A stretch of 64,000 nt of DNA from Thysanoteuthis rhombus (Eukaryota > Mollusca > Cephalopoda > Oegopsida > Thysanoteuthidae). Location of the stretch: positions 43,192,892 to 43,256,891 of the forward strand of contig OY735233.1 of the NCBI GenBank assembly GCA_963457665.1. Direction: 5' to 3'. The translations under genes were made by a program, and so were the position numbers. The notes under the pieces are model-generated. The model searched no databases. It was not told where the DNA came from and saw only the letters and a list, made by a program, of their open reading frames with translations. This document shows positions 58,319-64,000 of this stretch, piece by piece (the first letter of the stretch is position 1; each line of letters starts with the position of its first letter).

Positions 58319-60396
58319 AAACACTGTATAGTCTAATTTCTTTCTTATTTCTTTTTAATTTTTTTCACCTCGATGATAAATTTGAAATAAGAAATATGTC
58401 ATAATGTGACATAAGAAAATCCGGAATTAATAGCCAGTTAAAAGTATTGGGCGCAGTATTGTTTTTTTACACTTTCTCTATTCGTCCTTTCTTATGAACG
58501 CTATGAACCAATTCAAATTCGGTCTGAACGAAAGAAGGTCTTGGTATTCAGAGAACTGTTGACTTTTTCAATAGAGTCTTAAAGAATGGGTATATCATTC
58601 GATAAGAGGGAATAGAATGAGTACATATATAACATCTTTAGCTATAAAATTAGCTGGAAGTAGCAAAGCTCAACAGATGTTCTAGCCATTTTCAGCCATT
58701 TTCGACTGTTGCTTCGATACTTGCCAACATAGTTGAAAACAAACGCTTGATACGTCATCTATTGATCAGAGTGGATGTTTCCTTAATGACGTCACACATT
58801 CTCTTCCTTTCTCCTTCTTGTTGTTTAAATAACGTAATTGGAACTGGCTGACCGACCGACCGACTGAAAAGCGTATTATAGAGACGTGTCGACTCAGACT
58901 AAAGAGAGCATGTCATCTGTTACCAGTTGTTGATTAAGCATTATCTTTCATCTTGGATCTTTAGTTGCTTTTTCTTGATGGTGGTAATTTGACAATGCGG
59001 AAGTGAAGAACTTGTGAAAACAAATGTTCAGTTGCACTAGCGTTTTCAAAACCACTTAACGATAAAAAAAAGATACCAAAATGTGTAGATGTTTTCATGT
59101 TTGGGTGTAGATATTAACTGAAGAAAAAAAATGGGGTGTGTAAACACATTTGCCACTAGCAACTAATTCAGACTGTCAATCTATGGCAGTAAACAAACGG
59201 GGTAGATAGTCAAGATCAGGGTCAGATTCACAGTACAGCCAAAGTAACACGAGCAACGGGTCCCTCAATTTCAAGAGCCACGCCCAATACTTCTAACAGG
59301 CTATTAATTCCAGTTCAATGGTTCTGTACTTCAATGCTAAAGCTATAATACTGCCTTTAACTTTTATGAACGATTGAGTGTTTCAAGTTAGCAATTATTA
59401 TTAGCCATTACCTTTGATTTAAGTGATTAACACGGTAATTAATGGAAATGTGGTGTCTGTGCGATAGATATACGGTGCGTCAATACGAAGGTATTTGAAA
59501 CTGAAGTCATAGCTGCTTCACAAATAGTAAAACAAAAACTAACTAATACTATTACTAATATACCAAACATATTTGCCGAATTATCTTGTTGTATTGCGAA
59601 TGAAAACACTAATGATTTTGAAGCAAAAAATGTATGTGTTTTTTTTATATTTGTGTGAATTTTCCTAATTCGAGGTCCCTTTATCATTATCATGATTCTC
59701 TCTTGTGCGTATAGCATGGTTTTTAGTAACGCCGATCTAATAAGGTTCCATGTTTCAGCTCCGTTCAGAGACTGTCGTTCAAATCGTGCTTCCAATACAG
59801 CTATTTCTGTCGTACATAGACGAACTCTCGGTGTGCAATATCCCGATAAAGACAAAAAAATTAGTAGCTTCTAACTTCATTATTGTGTTAATATCTGGTC
59901 AATACGTTGATTATACTTCATGGGGGCCGTCGTATAACTTTACAAGTATTACGAGAAATTAAAGTAAAAGCAAATAGGTGACTTCTTTTTAAAATTTTTC
60001 TGTTTATTTCATTATCGTGTTAATATCTAATGAATAAGTTGTTTGATTATTATGGCTATTGTTATCTTCCCTGTTTCAAAATGGTCACCGCTTCAGCTGC
60101 AATGTTAGTGTTTTTTCTAGGCTTAATGTTTTGTTTTTTTTTAGGTTTAGTGTTTTCAGGGTTAGGGTTAGGGTTATTGTCGTCTGCTTTTTTGACTTTA
60201 GATATATCAACGCCTGCCATTTCACAGGTGGAGTGACAACCATTTTTAAACGGAAAGGCAACAAATGTCTACTTTTTGATTGATAAATTTTAAAAAAAAT
60301 GAATGAATTTTTGTAGCTTTTGTATGATGTGTCTAAGTACCATATTTTTCATCCGTATAACCAAGGATGACCGAAGTGTATCTTATTTTTCAACAG
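57509..60396. other. Last intron of the right locus
   Basis: Holds a (CT)n(TA)n array (58170-58316), a scrap of RTE (59690-59765, minus; HERIM and GAETWN-type codons) and three GGGTTA units near 60157-60175. Otherwise nothing recognised in about 2.9 kb. Confidence 0.6.
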
Positions 60397-60944
60397 AATG
60401 CAACGAGGACAGCAAGAAGATGGCAGACGTTGTATTTTTGCTGGATAACTCGGACAGTGTCACTGACGATATGTTCACGAAAGAAAAAATGATGGTAAAA
60501 AAATTCATCTCATCGCACACCATAGGCCCCCAGGATGTACAGGTATCGGTTATTACGTTTGGTGACAAAGCCACTGAAGCGTTCAACTTGAAACAAAATG
60601 TTGGTGATATCCAAAGGAGCAAAGGTTCGACAAAAACCGGAGAAGCCCTGAAGTTAGCTAAGAGTAAGTCGCTACAACAGAGTAACGGCGCCCGTATAGC
60701 TTCACATAAAGTCGTTATTGTCATCACTGACGGCTCATCTGACGATGTATACAAGACCAGTATGGCTGCCAAAGCTCTCCAGGAGAACGGGGTTAATATC
60801 TTTTGCATTGGAATTGGAAATCCTGATATTTTCGAACTTGAAAAATTAACTGGAAATCCATCCAAAATATTCATGACGGCTGGCGGAATCGATACGATCA
60901 GCAAAAAGATATTCGACGGTGAATGTGGACCTGTGAAGGCATAG
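60397..60944 (+). CDS. Right-locus terminal vWA exon
   Basis: Phase-1 entry after acceptor TTTTTCAACAG (ends 60396), then an N-terminal Cys (ECNED), MIDAS (VVFLLDNSDS), VSVITFGDK, the loop KGSTKTGEALKL, VIVITDGSS, IFCIGIGN and the closing Cys (GECGPVKA), ending in TAG at 60942-60944. The stretch between FGDK and the threonine loop is about nine residues shorter than in the other exons. It is the only vWA exon here with a stop and the most diverged. A GTGAAG just before the stop could be a donor, but in phase 0; a true terminal exon is more likely. Confidence 0.88.
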
Positions 60945-61191
60945 AAAATGAAGAAAATAACGGGGAAAGGTAATAATTCCACAACCAAAATAATTTCTAG
61001 CGAGTCCCTTTAAGTAAGTTTCCCAAAGGAGAAGCAACATTATACTGCTTTATAAAACTACTTTATCAAATATACCAACTTTTGTTCGTGCAATCGAATC
61101 TTTTCTTCCCATTTTTATTGTTGACACATAGTGTCAGCCGATTTATTCTATGGACTTCTTTAGGTGTAAAAATGCGATATTCTGAAGGAAA

Positions 61192-61290
61192 TATCATACC
61201 CGAAGAAGGTGGCAGAATTAATCAACCGAAACGTTATGTCATCATCAAAGATGGACAGAAGAGATTCGAATGTTCGAAAAGTTTGTATTT
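61192..61290 (+). repeat. Dispersed repeat family K, copy 2
   Basis: Relative of 31885-32060 (CGAAGAAGGTGGCAGAAT, CCGAAACGTTATGTCATCATC). See that entry. Confidence 0.5.
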
Positions 61291-61366
61291 CAAAGATTCT
61301 TCTCAAAGTTGAAGACAAAACTTTATCAAATGTCAAATTTCTCTATTCATAAAAATTGTTAAAAAG

Positions 61367-61372
61367 AATAAA
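61367..61372 (+). terminator. Candidate poly(A) signal for the right locus
   Basis: AATAAA about 420 nt after the stop codon of the terminal exon, in A/T-rich DNA. One of several possible; no direct evidence for use. Confidence 0.3.
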
Positions 61373-61498
61373 TGAAAATTGTAAAATGATATTTCATGCA
61401 TCCATAGCAAAAAAAATTAAAGGTTTACGGGCGCCACTTAGTACATTCTTTATTTAAATATTGAATCTATACAGTCGTAAAGTTTTTATATATTCATA

Positions 61499-61647
<149 letters not shown>

Positions 61648-61729
61648 CAAATTCTATTCTTCCATTGTAAATTTGGTTTGAGGAATAATTTTCTGGACCC
61701 AAAATAACCTGTTTGACTACCCGAGTGAC

Positions 61730-61982
61730 ATACTGAAGACTCCCGTTATAACAGCAACCGGGGGGGGGGGAAGGGGCCAGAGTGCTGTTCTGAAGAATTT
61801 GCCGTTAGAACAGGGTGGATTTTATACGAATAGTATTAATGATAAGAAACCAAAAAGGTACTGGCAAAAATGTTTTTTTATCTACTTATAACAGTCTAAT
61901 ATTCTTGCAAGAATCTTTAAACAAATGTGCCGTTAAAATGCATGTCATTGAATTGTTCCGTTACAACGAGAGTTTACTGTAT
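61730..61982. mobile_element. MITE with pogo-like termini
   Basis: The left end TACTGAAGACTCCCGTTATA continues ACAGCAAC. The right end, read in reverse complement, is TACAGTAAACTCTCGTTGTA then ACGGAAC. Both start at a TA, the target of Tc1/mariner and pogo elements. The interior has a G-run and no coding potential. An internal CCGTTA(G/A)AA repeat suggests nested subterminal repeats. Confidence 0.6.
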
Positions 61983-62883
61983 TTATACTCACAGGAGCGT
62001 ATATAAACAACTAACAAAAGCTCTTTCTAAATCTGATATGATTTCAACCTTTTCAAAATTCGATTTTGCAGCTAAGAAGGTATGAAAATAAATAATGTCA
62101 ACATAAATCTCACTTCGTTGCATTTGTTATTGAATCAATATTCATTTTTACATGAGCTTTCATCTATAGCATCGATTACCGTCACTGATACATAAGACTT
62201 GTCAAGTCAGCTCAATCTGTTCGGGACAGGACTTCCAATCAGTTGGTCGTATTTCAAATCACAGTAGGTGAATGTCATTTTTTACTCCTCCAAATTCGGT
62301 GTGAGTTGTTTTCGTCATTCTTGTTCAAGTAAGGGTAAAAAAAAACAAAACAAGGTCGACTCCCGGTTTGGATTAGAATTCGACTATCACAAGTATAAAG
62401 ACACTTTAAGATTTTCCTCACCAAAAGATGTTCTCATGGACTTCTGTGCTAACCCCAAACAAAAATTAGAATTGCAATAACTAGGGAACCGGAAACAATT
62501 AGGGACAGAGGCAAATTTTCAGAAAGGGCATGTATTTTAAAAATGGTTAAAATCTTTTTTTTTTTTTAATTTACATCTAATTCTATTGCTAAAAATGTGT
62601 TGTATACTCAGTTATTTTTCTTTGATGGATTGAGTTTAAATAAGATTCAAGAAATAAACTGTTCGCTTTAGTAAATCTGTTCAAAATTGTTCAGATTTCC
62701 AGCAGCACAAAGAATGCAAAAAACTGATCTAGCTCGTATTTGAGAACTTGGAGATGCTTATCATAATGAGAAAGATATTTATCACTTAAATAATCTAGAG
62801 ATGGTTCTGTTTCATAGTAAAAAAATGTTTTGGACAGTATGAGAAAACTTGTATTCAGTTGGTGATAGAAATAAATATTTGAT

Positions 62884-62965
62884 TCAGTAAGTTTTACACT
62901 TTCCTTTTGGCGTAGAGATCACACAATTGCCCGTCGAGCCAAGAATACACTTGAACCCGCTGCCC
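62884..62965 (-). CDS. Possible terminal exon of a small Cys-containing secreted protein
   Basis: On the minus strand an acceptor CTCACTGTTACAG is followed by 26 codons and a stop: GSGFKC, ILGSTGNCV, STPKGKCKTY. Three Cys and many Gly/Lys look like the tail of a small secreted peptide. No upstream exon, start or poly(A) signal was found, and a chance frame of this length is common. Unrecognised; low confidence. Confidence 0.2.
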
Positions 62966-63189
62966 CTGTAACAGTGAGAATAAATTAAACGATTTTAACG
63001 TTGATTTGAATTATACCCAACAATTTTCATGAAAATTATGACAGAGGAGAAATTCTTTTACAATTTTCCAGATTCATGGTTTGAAAAAATGAGTTTCGAC
63101 AAAATTATCTTCCTAGCGCTTATGTTTAGGCAATAGGATAGCAACTGTGAAGCCAGAGTTAAAGTGTGTGGAAATTGAGTAGTTGGCCA

Positions 63190-63330
63190 TGTTAATGATC
63201 ATCCCCACAAGGAAATTATTCAGGAAGCAATCGTAAGGGTTTTTTTTTATCTGAAAAGGTTATCCAGCGGGTAACTGTCCTATAGGGGCAATTGTCCCTA
63301 AGGTAGTTGTCCTGATACCCCCCAATAATT
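63190..63330 (+). repeat. Dispersed block related to 17430-17620
   Basis: See the entry for 17430-17620. Confidence 0.35.
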
Positions 63331-63494
63331 ATTTTCTATAAAGGGATCTTGTGTCATATTAAAAAGCCAAGTCTCTCAGTAATCGTTATACAATCTAGTC
63401 AGAGTTATGTCCCTTGAAAAATTTGCCTCTTCCAAGCGAGGTAACTTTTGAAGATTCATCACCGATAGACAATAGAGTTATTTCCCCTTCTCTG

Positions 63495-63690
63495 CGCAGG
63501 ATGTATTCCAAGACACCCAGCGGATGCCTGAAACCGCGGATAGTACCGAACAAATTGATACTATTTTTCATATACATCAAGTTTAATTTATGAATTGAGT
63601 ACAATAAGATATCAGCAACAATGACTGACAATAAATTAGAACAACTATAACAACATACTATAATATAAGTAATGTAATGGATTGAAGATT
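63495..63690. mobile_element. Tigger/pogo-like DNA-transposon relic
   Basis: The string GGATGCCTGAAACCGCGGAT then AGTACCGAAC, and further on AAGTTTAATTTATGAATT and AACAACTATAACAACATACT, match from memory a repeat that is common in mammalian genomes and that I associate with Tigger-type elements. Non-coding. The assignment needs a repeat library. Confidence 0.4.
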
Positions 63691-63960
63691 AGCTCTCAGC
63701 AACATCGATATACGATTTTTTATGTCCTTGTCAAGTCGAGATCTTTTTCAATCATTTTTTGTCGCTCGCAGCCAGGTCAGTCAGTGGGTATGGTGAGTAG
63801 AAGAGAGATGACCCGCAGTTCGCGTTATTGAGCGTTCTCTAGAGATCGTATTTTGGAGGATTAATGGGATCGTCACGCTAGACTCTCCACATGATCCCCT
63901 GCTGCTCACGGCACCAGGTATCCCCCGGGGGTCACCCATATATCCACTGACCAGATGCAA

Positions 63961-64000
63961 CAGTGGTACCCAATCTTTTAAAGGCCAATCCCCCACCTTT
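63961..64000 (+). mobile_element. hAT-like terminal inverted repeat running off the window
   Basis: CAGTGGTACCCAATCTTTTA followed by AAGGCC and CCCCCACCTTT resembles the hAT termini of the CAGTGGTTCCCAACC type. Only 40 bp are visible; the 8 bp before it (AGATGCAA) would be the target-site duplication. Confidence 0.4.

Noticed and set aside
60157-60175. Telomere-like GGGTTA repeats
   Set aside because: Only three units, inside an intron; too short to mean an interstitial telomere.

Overview
The window is animal nuclear DNA: introns with GT..AG borders, very long (TA)n, (CA)n and (CTAT)n microsatellites, and decayed retrotransposons, mariner remnants and tRNA-derived SINEs. The base composition, the TA/TG microsatellites and the cluster of secreted von Willebrand factor A (vWA) exons suggest an invertebrate, probably a lophotrochozoan such as a mollusc. 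The species call is an inference and is weak.

The coding content is one theme, secreted proteins built from vWA domains, arranged as two divergent loci. The left locus is on the minus strand. A signal-peptide exon (20164-20230, TATA box near 20287-20297) is followed by a vWA domain split over two exons (16471-16143 and 15008-14774). Two decayed vWA exons come next (about 12376-11780 and 10226-9690), then a second split vWA domain (3053-2716 and 1728-1491) whose last donor points out of the window. The right locus is on the plus strand. A signal-peptide exon (29860-29920, TATA box 29795-29800) is followed by two related vWA exons (31140-31730, 32620-33210) and an orphan vWA 3' fragment (33638-33818). 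Then come four near-identical vWA exons in 2.5-kb tandem units (36033-36620, 38552-39139, 41066-41653, 43575-44162), a vWA exon (46932-47591), a wrecked copy (about 52036-52456), a second copy of the 46932 exon (56876-57508), and a last exon with a stop codon (60397-60944).

The intact plus-strand exons join in one frame. The signal-peptide exon ends in phase 1, every internal vWA exon is class 1-1 (phase 1 on both sides), and the last exon starts in phase 1. If all are spliced together they give 5,436 nt, that is 1,811 residues: a signal peptide plus nine vWA domains and no other recognised domain. Whether it is one gene, several, or alternatively spliced needs RNA evidence. All intact domains keep the metal-site motif (DxSxS, the TxT/TYL threonine, the TDG aspartate) and have one Cys before and one after the domain, as in matrilin, cochlin and collagen VI-like A domains.

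The rest is repeat. At least ten 3' fragments of one RTE-like non-LTR retrotransposon end in a (TGA)n tail; one has an 11-bp target-site duplication and one sits inside the fourth tandem unit. There are also mariner remnants, two pogo-like MITEs, tRNA-like SINEs, several dispersed families recognised only because they recur in the window, 31-bp and 28-bp minisatellites, and what look like pieces of a Tigger-like and a hAT-like element at the right edge.
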